A stretch of DNA of 64,000 bases from NCBI RefSeq assembly GCF_030316135.1, contig NZ_CP128185.1:2852001-2916000 (forward strand), written 5' to 3'. The first letter of the stretch is position 1. The number at the start of each line of letters is the position of its first letter. Under the pieces are notes generated by a model that saw only the letters and a program-made list of their open reading frames with translations, did not search any database and was not told the DNA's origin. Both the position numbers and the translations under genes were made by a program. This stretch comes from Aliiglaciecola sp. LCG003 (GTDB lineage: Bacteria > Pseudomonadota > Gammaproteobacteria > Enterobacterales > Alteromonadaceae). Shown here piece after piece: positions 45,271 through 54,215 of this stretch.

Positions 45271-48200
45271 ATGCTTTCCAATTTGATTCGATTCTCCCTC
45301 ACTCAACGGGTTTTTATCTTACTCATCGCAATAGGGGTTCTGTTGACAGGCGCCGTTTCGTGGATGAACATCCCAATTGATGCTTTCCCAGATATATCTC
45401 CCACCCAAGTAAAAGTTATCCTCAAGGCTCCCGGCATGACGGCTGAAGAGATCGAAGCTCAGGTCACACTTCCACTGGAAACTGAGCTATTGGGGATCCC
45501 CAACCAACAAATACTGCGCTCAACCACAAAATATGCAATAACCGATATCACTCTAGATTTCGTCGAAGGCACTGATATTTATTGGGCTAGACAACAAGTC
45601 GCTGAGCGTTTAAACAATCTTTGGACGAGTTTACCTGAGGGCTTAGAAGGTGGAATAGCGCCCATGAGTACACCGCTCAGTGAGATGTTCATGTTCTCCT
45701 TAGAAAACCCGCACTTAAGCCTGGTCGAACGCAGACAAATACTCGAGTGGGATATCCGGCCGCTACTTAGAACTATCGACGGTGTTGCCGACGTGAATAT
45801 TCTAGGTGGGTTTGCCAAAACCTATCAAATCACCCCTGAACCAGCAAAACTTGCGGTATTGGGCCTAACCTTAGACCAGTTAGCTAAGCATATTCAGGCA
45901 AATAACGTAAATGGCAATATCGGACGTTTGGATGTAGGCAACGATGCACTGATTATTCGTGGCGAAGGTCGTATTGAGAACATCGACCAACTTAGCGAAA
46001 TGGTAATTGCCGTCACTGCCGAACAATCCATACGACTATCCGATGTTGCCACTTTAAGTGTCGGCCATCTAACCCGCTATGGTTCGGTCACCCGTAACGG
46101 TGAGGAAACCACTGAAGCAATCGTTATTTCCCTGAAAAATTCAAACACTGCTAAGGTGATTGAAGGAGTGACAAATAGGTTAAAACAGATTGAAAATACC
46201 CTGCCCGAAGGCACCAGCATAAATGTCTTTTACAATCGCAAAAATCTTATTGATACCGCTATAGGCACCATAGAAGAAGCTTTACTGATAGCGGTAATTT
46301 TGGTGGTAATTGTGCTGGCGTTGTTTTTAGGTAATATTCGTGCGGCCATCGTTGTATCGATGATCTTGCCCCTTTCTGCATTAACTACCTTTTGGTTAAT
46401 GAACACTTTCCAAATGTCAGCCAACTTGATGAGTTTAGGCGGATTGGTGATTGCCATAGGTATGCTGGTAGATGCATCCGTCGTAGTAGTTGAAAATGTG
46501 GTGAACCAACTTAATCGAAAAACACCATTGCCAAAATTACATTTAATTTATCGGGCATGCAAAGATGTGGCTGTTCCGGTCGTTTCAGGCACCATCATTG
46601 TAATGATAGTATTTTCGCCTCTTTTAGCGCTCACTGGTTTGGAAGGAAAGTTATTCAAACCCGTGGCGTTAACTATCGTCTTTGCTATGTTTGCGGCCCT
46701 GTTGTTGTCAATCACTGCCATTCCAGCCCTAGCCTCAATGTTAATTACTGGGCAGGATTCCGGCGAGCCTCGCTTTGTCAGCCTATTAAAAAAATACTAT
46801 CGCAATACCTTATCGAAAACTTTGGGTCGCCCCGCTCCATTAATTATTGGTCTGATGTTGGCACTGGTAATAAGTGGAGTGCAATTTGTCTATTTAGGTA
46901 AAACCTTTATGCCTGTGCTGGATGAAGGCGATATCATTGTGCAGCTTGAGAAATCCCCTAACATTACCTTGGAGGCCTCTACTCAACTGGATATTCAAAT
47001 TGAAAATGCGTTACTTGCGAAGATCCCAGAAATTAAACAAATAGTTGCCAGAGTTGGCGCGGATGAGATCGGCTTGGATCCCATGGGCCTTAATGAAACA
47101 GATGTATTTATGGAGTTGACTCCTCGTGCGCAGTGGCGATTTTCCAGTAAACAAGAATTGGTTGACGCTATCCGTGAGGTGCTGAAACAGTTTCCCGGGA
47201 TTAATTTCGGCTTTACCCAGCCCATTCAAATGCGGGTATCTGAGATGTTAACTGGCAGCACGGGTGATGTCACCATTAAGGTCTTTGGTCAGGATTTGAA
47301 TCAGTTGGCTCATTTAGCTTCACAGATAACTGATATCACCAAAGCAACTCAGGGCAGTGTTGACGTCAACACGGCCGTAACTGAGGGAGGTGAGTTTCTA
47401 AACATTCGCCTGAAAACTGAAATCGCGCAGCATTATCAGATGACCATCACCGAACTTTCCAACTATTTGCGTTCACAGTTCGAAACAGTGGGAGTCTCTG
47501 AAATCATTCAGGGTAAGCGAAAAACACCCATTGTTATAGCTGTTTCTGCTAACTCGCCACTACGTCCATCAACTTTAAACGACATTGAAAATAGCATTAT
47601 TCTCATGCCCGATGCCAGCCTGATTCCATTGTATCAAATCGCTGATATAGAATTTAAACAAGGTCCAATTCTGGTGGAACGGGAGAACAGCAACCGATTT
47701 GCAGTGGTGACTACAAACGTATCCGGACGAGATATAGTCGGGTTTGTAGAAGAGCTAGAACAAAAATTGAATAATACTTTAGTTTTGCCGCCAGGCTACT
47801 CGGTTACTTTTGGTGGAGAATTTGAAAACCAACAGCGTGCGACAAGAAATTTGATGATGGTGGTGCCTATCTCGCTCTTACTGATATTAATCATTTTGTT
47901 TACTACTTTTGGCTCTTTAGCTAAATCGGCGCTAATTTTACTCAACATTCCGTTTGCCGTAATGGGCGGCATTTTTGCGCTTTTCATTACTGGCCAGTAT
48001 TTATCTGTGCCAGCGTCAGTAGGTTTTATCGCATTGCTGGGTATTGCGGTGTTAAATGGTGTGGTAATGGTAAGTTACTTCGAACAAACAAGACTCGAAA
48101 TTAGTGACATTCTTACCCGAACTATTGACGGAGCGACGCGAAGATTAAGGCCCGTATTAATGACAGCGACCACAGCCATGTTTGGTCTCGCGCCTTTAGC

Positions 48201-48342
48201 CATTGCTACCGGACCAGGTGCGGAAATACAAAAACCCCTTGCTATAGTAGTTATTGGAGGGTTATTCACTTCAACATTAACCACCTTGTATCTACTGCCC
48301 GTATTGTATAAATGGATGGAGGTCCGCAATGCAAAAAACTAA
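45271..48342 (+). CDS. RND efflux pump, CusA/CzcA (heavy-metal) clade
   Basis: A 1023-residue inner membrane protein of standard RND size with twelve predicted membrane helices. Helix 4 reads AIGMLVDASVVVVENV, keeping the Asp and Glu of the proton relay; the extra Asp that CzcA has at the start of this motif is Ala, as in CusA. Of the Met ladder of CusA, only a Met in VSEMLTG (about 657) is clearly conserved. Substrate is therefore uncertain: a metal ion or an organic compound. Its 3' end overlaps the DUF3240 gene by 14 bases. Confidence 0.9.
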   Translation: MLSNLIRFSLTQRVFILLIAIGVLLTGAVSWMNIPIDAFPDISPTQVKVILKAPGMTAEEIEAQVTLPLETELLGIPNQQILRSTTKYAITDITLDFVEGTDIYWARQQVAERLNNLWTSLPEGLEGGIAPMSTPLSEMFMFSLENPHLSLVERRQILEWDIRPLLRTIDGVADVNILGGFAKTYQITPEPAKLAVLGLTLDQLAKHIQANNVNGNIGRLDVGNDALIIRGEGRIENIDQLSEMVIAVTAEQSIRLSDVATLSVGHLTRYGSVTRNGEETTEAIVISLKNSNTAKVIEGVTNRLKQIENTLPEGTSINVFYNRKNLIDTAIGTIEEALLIAVILVVIVLALFLGNIRAAIVVSMILPLSALTTFWLMNTFQMSANLMSLGGLVIAIGMLVDASVVVVENVVNQLNRKTPLPKLHLIYRACKDVAVPVVSGTIIVMIVFSPLLALTGLEGKLFKPVALTIVFAMFAALLLSITAIPALASMLITGQDSGEPRFVSLLKKYYRNTLSKTLGRPAPLIIGLMLALVISGVQFVYLGKTFMPVLDEGDIIVQLEKSPNITLEASTQLDIQIENALLAKIPEIKQIVARVGADEIGLDPMGLNETDVFMELTPRAQWRFSSKQELVDAIREVLKQFPGINFGFTQPIQMRVSEMLTGSTGDVTIKVFGQDLNQLAHLASQITDITKATQGSVDVNTAVTEGGEFLNIRLKTEIAQHYQMTITELSNYLRSQFETVGVSEIIQGKRKTPIVIAVSANSPLRPSTLNDIENSIILMPDASLIPLYQIADIEFKQGPILVERENSNRFAVVTTNVSGRDIVGFVEELEQKLNNTLVLPPGYSVTFGGEFENQQRATRNLMMVVPISLLLILIILFTTFGSLAKSALILLNIPFAVMGGIFALFITGQYLSVPASVGFIALLGIAVLNGVVMVSYFEQTRLEISDILTRTIDGATRRLRPVLMTATTAMFGLAPLAIATGPGAEIQKPLAIVVIGGLFTSTLTTLYLLPVLYKWMEVRNAKN

Positions 48343-48640
48343 CCACAGCCAGCTACTAATTATTATTGTTCCTCAAGAATTCAAAGATAATCTGGTTGAT
48401 AGTTTAATTGAAGCAGATAGCCTTTCAGGCTTTAGCTTGAGTAAGATTCAGGGTTATAGTCGGCAGCATCATCATTATAATATTCAGGAACAAGTGGAGG
48501 GCTATCGGGATTTCTATCGATTCGAGTTGCTGCATGAACAACCGCAGTATGAGCAACTATTAACGCATATAAGACTAGCATGTCCAAACGGTAAATTGCG
48601 TTTTTGGTGTGTACCCGTTATTGCTACCGGAACAGTGTGA
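48329..48640 (+). CDS. DUF3240-family protein linked to the RND pump
   Basis: A 103-residue cytoplasmic protein with the PII-like alpha/beta pattern of DUF3240: LIIIVPQEFKDNLVDSLIEAD, SKIQGYSRQHHHYNIQEQVEGYRDFYRFEL, LRFWCVPVIATGTV. The His-rich loop (QHHHY, about 46-50) could bind metal. DUF3240 genes regularly follow CzcA-type pumps, which supports a metal role for this operon. It is the last gene, followed by a terminator. Confidence 0.82.
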   Translation: MQKTNHSQLLIIIVPQEFKDNLVDSLIEADSLSGFSLSKIQGYSRQHHHYNIQEQVEGYRDFYRFELLHEQPQYEQLLTHIRLACPNGKLRFWCVPVIATGTV

Positions 48641-48656
48641 GGGAGTAGGCCTGCCT

Positions 48657-48684
48657 GAGCACAGCCTTAAAGCGGTGCTCTTTT
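48657..48684 (+). terminator. terminator of the RND efflux operon
   Basis: GAGCAC and GTGCTC pair around a 12-base loop and are followed by TTTT, 17 bases after the DUF3240 stop. A second hairpin (GTTCTGGG/CCCAGAAC, 48708-48733) lies between this and the convergent VOC gene. Confidence 0.65.
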
Positions 48685-48740
48685 AGCTTTGCCCCCTGCC
48701 TCGCTTCGTTCTGGGTGTTTACGCCCCCAGAACATTCAAA

Positions 48741-49241
48741 TTAATAAGCACCTGCTGCATAAGTTAATTCGTAGCTATGGCTGTATATTTCCAAAATATT
48801 ACCGAATGGGTCTTCCATATAGATCATTCGGTAAGGCTTTTCTCCAGGATAATAATAACGTGGCGCCTTCATACGTTTTTTGCCCCCTGCGGCAACTATC
48901 TTTTCGGCCAACTCTTCAACATTAGGATCTTGCACGCAAAAGTGAAACACGCCTGTTTTCCAGTATTCGAAATTGTCTTCAGGGTTTTGCTGATTTTTGA
49001 ATTCAAACAGTTCGACCCCTACTCTATCCCCAGTGGACAGGTGAGCGATCCTGAAATGCTCCCAGCCTGCACCAAACACATCAGTGCACATTTCACCTAT
49101 TGGTGAGTCATCTTCGCTTATTTCAGTTGGCTGCATAATAAGATACCAACCTAACACTTCAGTATAAAACTTAACTGCCGCATCCAAATCAGGTACAGAT
49201 ATACCAATATGGGAAAAGGTTCTTGGATATACATTGCTCAT
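48741..49241 (-). CDS. VOC-superfamily (glyoxalase/extradiol dioxygenase-like) protein
   Basis: A 166-residue two-module VOC protein. Ligand candidates are His in FSHIGISVPDLDAAVKFY (about 11), Glu in GVELFEF (about 77), His in GVFHFCVQD (about 95) and Glu in FGNILEIYSH (about 152), giving a full metal site. The C-terminal region YYPGEKPYRMIYMEDPFGNILE is typical of VOC enzymes in catabolic clusters. Lyase, dioxygenase or dehalogenase activity cannot be distinguished. It is divergent from a LysR regulator that probably controls it. Confidence 0.82.
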   Translation of the reverse strand: MSNVYPRTFSHIGISVPDLDAAVKFYTEVLGWYLIMQPTEISEDDSPIGEMCTDVFGAGWEHFRIAHLSTGDRVGVELFEFKNQQNPEDNFEYWKTGVFHFCVQDPNVEELAEKIVAAGGKKRMKAPRYYYPGEKPYRMIYMEDPFGNILEIYSHSYELTYAAGAY

Positions 49242-49334
49242 TTTATCGCCCTCTTTGTAAAGTAGTAAAAAGTATAGTCCCTATGTTAAAGTACATAAAA
49301 TTATCAATTATTATTATTTTGAGTATTTTTTATA

Positions 49335-50249
49335 ATGATTAACCCAACCTGGTTAAACACCTTTTGCACGCTTGTGGATGTTGGACATTTTACCCAAACG
49401 GCGACAAAGCTATTTATGACTCAATCGGGTGTGAGCCAACATATTAAAAAGTTGGAGAACCAACTCGCAAGCCAATTACTAATTAGACAGGGGAAATCAT
49501 TCTCACTCACAAGCGCTGGTCAGCAATTATATACCAAAGGGCGAGAACTGCTGCATTCAGCCGCAGAGTTAGAGGCATCAATTAAACAAGATGACGCATA
49601 CAGTGGCAGAGTAAAAATTGCCTCGCCGGGGAGTATTGGCTTAAATCTTTATCCACGTTTACTTACCTTGCAATTAACGCATCCTGCACTTTCTATCGAT
49701 TATCGTTTTGCACCCAATAAAAGCATTGAACAGGACTTAAACAGCAGAGAATTAGATTTGGGTTTGATAACCGAGTTAACTGATAGCAGTAGCCTTGTTA
49801 GCCAGAAGATAGGAGAAGAACCGCTCGTTCTAGTCACATCAAACAAAGTTAATTCAATTGACTGGGGTGCATTAGTTAAAATCGGATTTATCTCCCACCC
49901 TGACGCAGCACATCATGGCAGACTGTTATTGAGTAAAAACTTTGGTCAATTTGAGCATATAGAACAATTTCCATATCGGGGTTTCTCAAACCAAATCAGC
50001 TTGATCCTGGAGCCTGTCAGTATGGGATTGGGGTTTACTGTACTTCCGTTACATGCAGCACAAGCCTTTAAACCGCAAAAAACAATCAACATACATAGAC
50101 TAGAGAAGGCTATCAGTGAAAACCTGTATTTGTGCTTCAACAGACACGCTATTTTGGCAAACCGAGTGAAATTCATTAGATCAATGATCATCGACTATTT
50201 AGCTCAACCACTCTTGCCTTCAAACAAATTAGATGGCGATGACAACTAA
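49335..50249 (+). CDS. LysR-family transcriptional regulator
   Basis: A 304-residue LysR protein: winged helix at the N-terminus (TFCTLVDVGHFTQTATKLFMTQSGVSQHIKKLE, about 10-42) and a periplasmic-binding-like effector domain (about 90-295). It faces the VOC gene with a 93-base AT-rich divergent promoter region, the usual LysR arrangement. The effector is unknown. Confidence 0.9.
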   Translation: MINPTWLNTFCTLVDVGHFTQTATKLFMTQSGVSQHIKKLENQLASQLLIRQGKSFSLTSAGQQLYTKGRELLHSAAELEASIKQDDAYSGRVKIASPGSIGLNLYPRLLTLQLTHPALSIDYRFAPNKSIEQDLNSRELDLGLITELTDSSSLVSQKIGEEPLVLVTSNKVNSIDWGALVKIGFISHPDAAHHGRLLLSKNFGQFEHIEQFPYRGFSNQISLILEPVSMGLGFTVLPLHAAQAFKPQKTINIHRLEKAISENLYLCFNRHAILANRVKFIRSMIIDYLAQPLLPSNKLDGDDN

Positions 50250-50320
50250 ATTCAATCTGCAGCCTGTTATAATGTTGCAACACTTCATAGCTCTTTTGGC
50301 TGATTCAGATAACATAAAAA

Positions 50321-51148
50321 TTATACTGTTAGCACAAATTTTGCTAATTCATTATTAAAACGATTGGGGGAACTTAGGAAAGGTATATGCCCATCATTTT
50401 TATACCAAGATGTAGATGCTTTAGGTAGGTGAACTTCTAATAGCTCGGCTAAGAGCGGCAGTGAATATAAATCTTTCTTGCCATGCGTTAATAACACAGG
50501 TAAGTCTAGTTTTGCTAATACGTCTTCGTAGTCCATCCGTCTATTGCGCATAAAAATGCGCACATTCAGTGGTACCGCAGATAAATCGTTAAGCATCTGA
50601 TTTGCAATATAATCATCTGCCACATTTTGAGTTAGATCAGTTACAAACCGCTTTTCGGCATTTTCACGCACGGTTTGACTTTCGTCATAAAGCGCAGATA
50701 ACACTGCGTAACCCGGCCCCTTAACTGATTCTGTCGCTAATGTACCTGCTGCGATAAAATTGATTCCGCTAAGCATCGACTTCCCAAATACTTTTAAATA
50801 GTCATTCACGACCCGACCACCATAAGACCAAGCAACGATAAATACTTTACGTAGATTGAAATACTCAAAAATTGAAAAGAGATCTCCAGCCCATCGCTCA
50901 CCTTCAGTATAGAATTCAGCTACCTTTGGCTTTTCTGAATGTCCATGACCACGAAGATCGAATGCTATGAGATGAAAATGTTCATTTAACTTAGAATCGT
51001 TAAATTGTTGGTGCCAAATTTTATAACTAGAACAGGTTCCATGAACAAAAATTATCGGTGGTAAGTCGGTTTTACCATTGGAGATTACAGCAAGTTCAGT
51101 TCCATCTAAACTTGCGATACGTAATTCATGCAATTTCGTAACTCCCAT
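50321..51148 (-). CDS. alpha/beta hydrolase, possibly of ring-cleavage products
   Basis: A 275-residue hydrolase whose ATG overlaps the stop of the VOC gene upstream (TAATG), so the two are translationally coupled. IIFVHGTCSSYKIWHQQF is the oxyanion region, IVAWSYGGRV (Ser at about 105) the nucleophile elbow, LLTHGKKDLYS the Asp and NDGHIPFLSSP the His. The pairing of an extradiol-type VOC protein with such a hydrolase is the arrangement of meta-cleavage pathways, but hydrolysis of another ester or C-C bond is equally possible. Confidence 0.85.
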   Translation of the reverse strand: MGVTKLHELRIASLDGTELAVISNGKTDLPPIIFVHGTCSSYKIWHQQFNDSKLNEHFHLIAFDLRGHGHSEKPKVAEFYTEGERWAGDLFSIFEYFNLRKVFIVAWSYGGRVVNDYLKVFGKSMLSGINFIAAGTLATESVKGPGYAVLSALYDESQTVRENAEKRFVTDLTQNVADDYIANQMLNDLSAVPLNVRIFMRNRRMDYEDVLAKLDLPVLLTHGKKDLYSLPLLAELLEVHLPKASTSWYKNDGHIPFLSSPNRFNNELAKFVLTV

Positions 51149-51744
51149 TAAGTAGCATCGGGGTAGTGTTCTGCTCTCACTCGCATCCACTCCTGGGTGT
51201 CTTTTTTAACGTCACGAGCTTTATCGTGAAAATATCGCTCGGTATCATCGACGTTATGCGTGAACTCTACCACTAACCCGTTTGGATCATGGAAATAAAT
51301 AGAATTACAGTACTCATGATCGATATTCATGTACTCGATTCCAGCTGCATCAAGGTTTTTTCGATGTTCGTTTAATATATCTTCATCAGTAACTTCAAGT
51401 GCTATGTGATGAGTCCACACATCGGTCTTTTCAAAACCACAATTCAGATCCTGATACTTTTGCGGAAAATCAAAAAAAGCTAACCAACTTCCGTCACCAA
51501 GTTCAAAATACATATGTGCATATGGTGTTTCTTTTCCTGTTATAGGATCAACTGGCTCAATAATCGTACACACTAAAGGAATATGAAGAACATCTTCATA
51601 GAACTTCCTAGTTTCTTCAGCATTTTTGCATTTGAAAGCGTGATGATGCAGCGCATTGATAGACGTCGAACGTTGACGGTTAATCCGTTGTGACCGAAGT
51701 TTCTGAATTGGTGTATCAGATTTATCCCAATGTGCTAATGACAT
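51148..51744 (-). CDS. VOC-superfamily protein, extradiol dioxygenase-like
   Basis: A 198-residue protein; ATG 51744 is chosen because GGAG lies 6 bases upstream. Metal ligands are His in ALHHHAFKC (about 32-34), His in WTHHIALEV (about 107) and Glu in GLVVEFTHN (about 157): a 2-His-1-carboxylate pattern. The length exceeds a single glyoxalase. It is coupled to the alpha/beta hydrolase and lies 50 bases downstream of the TonB receptor gene on the same strand, so all three may form one transcript. Confidence 0.83.
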   Translation of the reverse strand: MSLAHWDKSDTPIQKLRSQRINRQRSTSINALHHHAFKCKNAEETRKFYEDVLHIPLVCTIIEPVDPITGKETPYAHMYFELGDGSWLAFFDFPQKYQDLNCGFEKTDVWTHHIALEVTDEDILNEHRKNLDAAGIEYMNIDHEYCNSIYFHDPNGLVVEFTHNVDDTERYFHDKARDVKKDTQEWMRVRAEHYPDAT

Positions 51745-51794
51745 AAATTTCTCCAAAAGTTGATTAATTAGCGTTTTAACTGAACTTATATATT

Positions 51795-54014
51795 CTACAT
51801 TTCAAAATTGTAAGTATAGGTTAGCCCATAAATTCTTGGGCGAGCACGATATATAAAGCCTCCAGGCGACCATTCAGCATTGTATTGTTTGTCAGTTAAG
51901 TTTTTAGCCCACAACGCCAGTGACCAGTTTTCTGCTTCGTAGGTCACCCTAGCATCCAATAGATTAATAGGATCACGAGTCGTTGATTCATAAATGTCAA
52001 AGTTCGTCTCACCTAGTCTTTGGTAATCTAGTCGCCAAACTAAACTCGATATTCCATCATTCAAATCCTGGGTATATTGTGCACCTAAATTTAGAGTCGT
52101 TTTTGAAACTGCGGGGGTCTGATTGCCAATCGCAGAAGGGTCTCCGTACTCTTTAATCTCACTATCAACGTAACCAAAACCTGCTACCAATCGTAATCCG
52201 GGAAGAGGCGTTGCGTTAATATCAAATTCAAACCCCTGTAAACGTGCTTCAGGTATAACACCAATATTTTGTGTTGAATTTTGCTGTAAGAAAACGAAGA
52301 AAGGTGTGTTTTCGCTTTCGGTCGAATATAATGCGAAACCACCTCTTACGTTCATATCGGGTAGGGTAAACTTGCCTCCAACCTCAAAAGTTTTCGCTGT
52401 CTCTGCATCGTAAAACTCTTTTATACCGAAAATTCCTGCACTACCCGCTATAGCATCTGATCCCGTTTGATTAAATCCACCAGACCTAAAGCCTACACTG
52501 TAGCCGCCATAAGCGGTAAATTCATCAACGGGCTTATAGGTGAAAGTTAGTTTGGGTTGCCATTGACCAAAATCCCGCTTTTTAACTTCACCTTCAACGC
52601 CCACTTCAAATCCGGGCACATTGGGGATGAATGCCTGAGGCGTTTGCGTCAAGTTTTCCCGTTCATCTTTATCGTAACGTAGTGATGTATCAACCGACCA
52701 CTGTTCATTAAATTCGTATGATGCATTAGCGAAAAACGCCCAAGCAAAATTGTTTCGTACATCAGATAAAAAGTTTAACTGTGGATTGGCTGGGTCTAAA
52801 CTAATCCAGTCAAGAGGTGCGGAAAAACCAACACCAGTATCTATGCGAGCCCCATTTTGTTGCAACTGCTCGGTGTCAACTACATAAGCACCATAGATGT
52901 ATTTAAATTTTTCATCATCTGAAGAGGTATAGCGAATTTCTTGGCTCCATGATTTAGATCCAAAATTGGAAATTTGACTTTGATCAAAACCAGCCAAATT
53001 AAATAGAAAAGATTCTTCAATAGGTAAGTAGTCAAACGCATCTCCCGCTATTAACTCTTTGCTACGGTCATAAGCGGTTATTGAAGTCCAGAATCCACCA
53101 TCTTCCTCTGTATAGGTTATTTTCACCGAGCCTCCATATAAGTCCCGGTCGTTAATTCCAGCATTGTTGGTTCTAGGAGATAGTATTGTATTTACGTCAG
53201 AAGCGATTCGGTAGTTAAATGGTTGAGTTTCCAATGCACTGTAGTAACCTCTGAAATCAACTTCAAGTTTATCATTCACATACCAAACAACTTTCCCTCG
53301 AAGTGAAATATCTCTCAGTGGGTCAGAATCTTCGCCCAAATAAGTGTTTTCTATGTAACCATCCGTATCATAAAATGATCCCGATAAACGATAAGCCCAG
53401 TTTTCTCCACCCGGTCCGCTCACCCCTACTTGCGCCCTGAAGCCAGGTCCATTATCCACACCAAGTTTAATTCGCCCCTCTGCATACTCGGCTGGATCCT
53501 TGGTTGATATTACAATAGCACCACCAATTGCATTTCTGCCGTAGAGCCCTCCTTGCGGACCTTTTAGCACTTCGATTTGTTCTATATCAAACAACTCCTG
53601 CTGAAATTGCCCCGCATCAGTTTGCTGTACACCATCTATTATCACGGCGACTGATGGTTGTGTATCTCTGTTCTGAGAAATCCCTCTAATAGTAATAAAC
53701 GCCATGCCTGCATTTTGTGTTTCTATTAAGGTTACATTTGGCGTTAGACTGATAAAATCCGCTGGACGCTCAATCCCTGCTCCCTGAATATCAAAATCTG
53801 TAAACGCAGTTACCGCCACAGGCGCATCCTGAAGGCTTTGGGTTCGCCTCGTACCTTTCACCATAATGACTTCGACATCACTAGTTTGATCAGCCTGCTC
53901 ACCAATATCTTGCTGCTCTTGTGCGAAAGCTGTTGTGGTACCGAACAAACCAATAGCAACCAAAGTGCTTAGTAAAGTTTTATTTGAAATATACTCAAAT
54001 GCGGATTCAGGCAT
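51795..54014 (-). CDS. TonB-dependent outer membrane receptor
   Basis: A 739-residue receptor behind AGGAG. Signal peptide (about 1-32, ending AFAQ), plug domain (about 50-165: VEVIMVKGTRRTQSLQDAPVAVTAF, IEVLKGPQGGLYGRNAIGGAIVI), then a 22-strand barrel ending in the family-typical aromatic stretch (YGLTYTYNFEM). The plug and NSTQNIGVIPEARLQGFEFDI segments resemble receptors of Alteromonadales and sphingomonads for organic compounds, not siderophore receptors specifically. An IclR-type operator lies 89 bases upstream. It should import the substrate of the island. Confidence 0.92.
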   Translation of the reverse strand: MPESAFEYISNKTLLSTLVAIGLFGTTTAFAQEQQDIGEQADQTSDVEVIMVKGTRRTQSLQDAPVAVTAFTDFDIQGAGIERPADFISLTPNVTLIETQNAGMAFITIRGISQNRDTQPSVAVIIDGVQQTDAGQFQQELFDIEQIEVLKGPQGGLYGRNAIGGAIVISTKDPAEYAEGRIKLGVDNGPGFRAQVGVSGPGGENWAYRLSGSFYDTDGYIENTYLGEDSDPLRDISLRGKVVWYVNDKLEVDFRGYYSALETQPFNYRIASDVNTILSPRTNNAGINDRDLYGGSVKITYTEEDGGFWTSITAYDRSKELIAGDAFDYLPIEESFLFNLAGFDQSQISNFGSKSWSQEIRYTSSDDEKFKYIYGAYVVDTEQLQQNGARIDTGVGFSAPLDWISLDPANPQLNFLSDVRNNFAWAFFANASYEFNEQWSVDTSLRYDKDERENLTQTPQAFIPNVPGFEVGVEGEVKKRDFGQWQPKLTFTYKPVDEFTAYGGYSVGFRSGGFNQTGSDAIAGSAGIFGIKEFYDAETAKTFEVGGKFTLPDMNVRGGFALYSTESENTPFFVFLQQNSTQNIGVIPEARLQGFEFDINATPLPGLRLVAGFGYVDSEIKEYGDPSAIGNQTPAVSKTTLNLGAQYTQDLNDGISSLVWRLDYQRLGETNFDIYESTTRDPINLLDARVTYEAENWSLALWAKNLTDKQYNAEWSPGGFIYRARPRIYGLTYTYNFEM

Positions 54015-54102
54015 GATTTTCTCCTAGCGAGTGACCTGGATTAGTAGTTAAAAAAGCACACAAAACGTTACTTTTTTTTAACCTTTCCTTTACATTACTA
54101 TC

Positions 54103-54134
54103 TTCGATTAGCGAATACAAGTTCGTTAATCGAA
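54103..54134. promoter_or_regulatory. 32-bp inverted repeat, probable IclR operator at the receptor promoter
   Basis: TTCGATTAGCGAA, 6 bases (TACAAG), then TTCGTTAATCGAA: the half-sites match as inverted repeats at 12 of 13 positions. An almost identical site lies at 56311-56342. It is 89 bases upstream of the TonB receptor and about 80 bases beyond the end of the iclR gene. Confidence 0.8.
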
Positions 54135-54170
54135 TTTTATTCATTATTTATATAGCGGTTTGGAGAAGAT

Positions 54171-54198
54171 AAAAAAAAAGCACTCAATGAGTGCTTTA
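54171..54198 (-). terminator. terminator of the iclR gene
   Basis: On the minus strand AGCACTC pairs with GAGTGCT and is followed by nine T. It ends the iclR transcript 18 bases after its stop. Confidence 0.88.
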
Positions 54199-54215
54199 GA
54201 TGATGTATACCGAAC

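Noticed and set aside
46557-46901. A 114-residue frame inside the RND pump gene
   Set aside because: It is an out-of-frame shadow of the pump coding sequence, without its own start signals.
48741-51744. Fosfomycin or bleomycin resistance for the VOC proteins
   Set aside because: Their lengths and context with a TonB receptor, hydrolase and regulators point to catabolism. No resistance-specific motif is visible.
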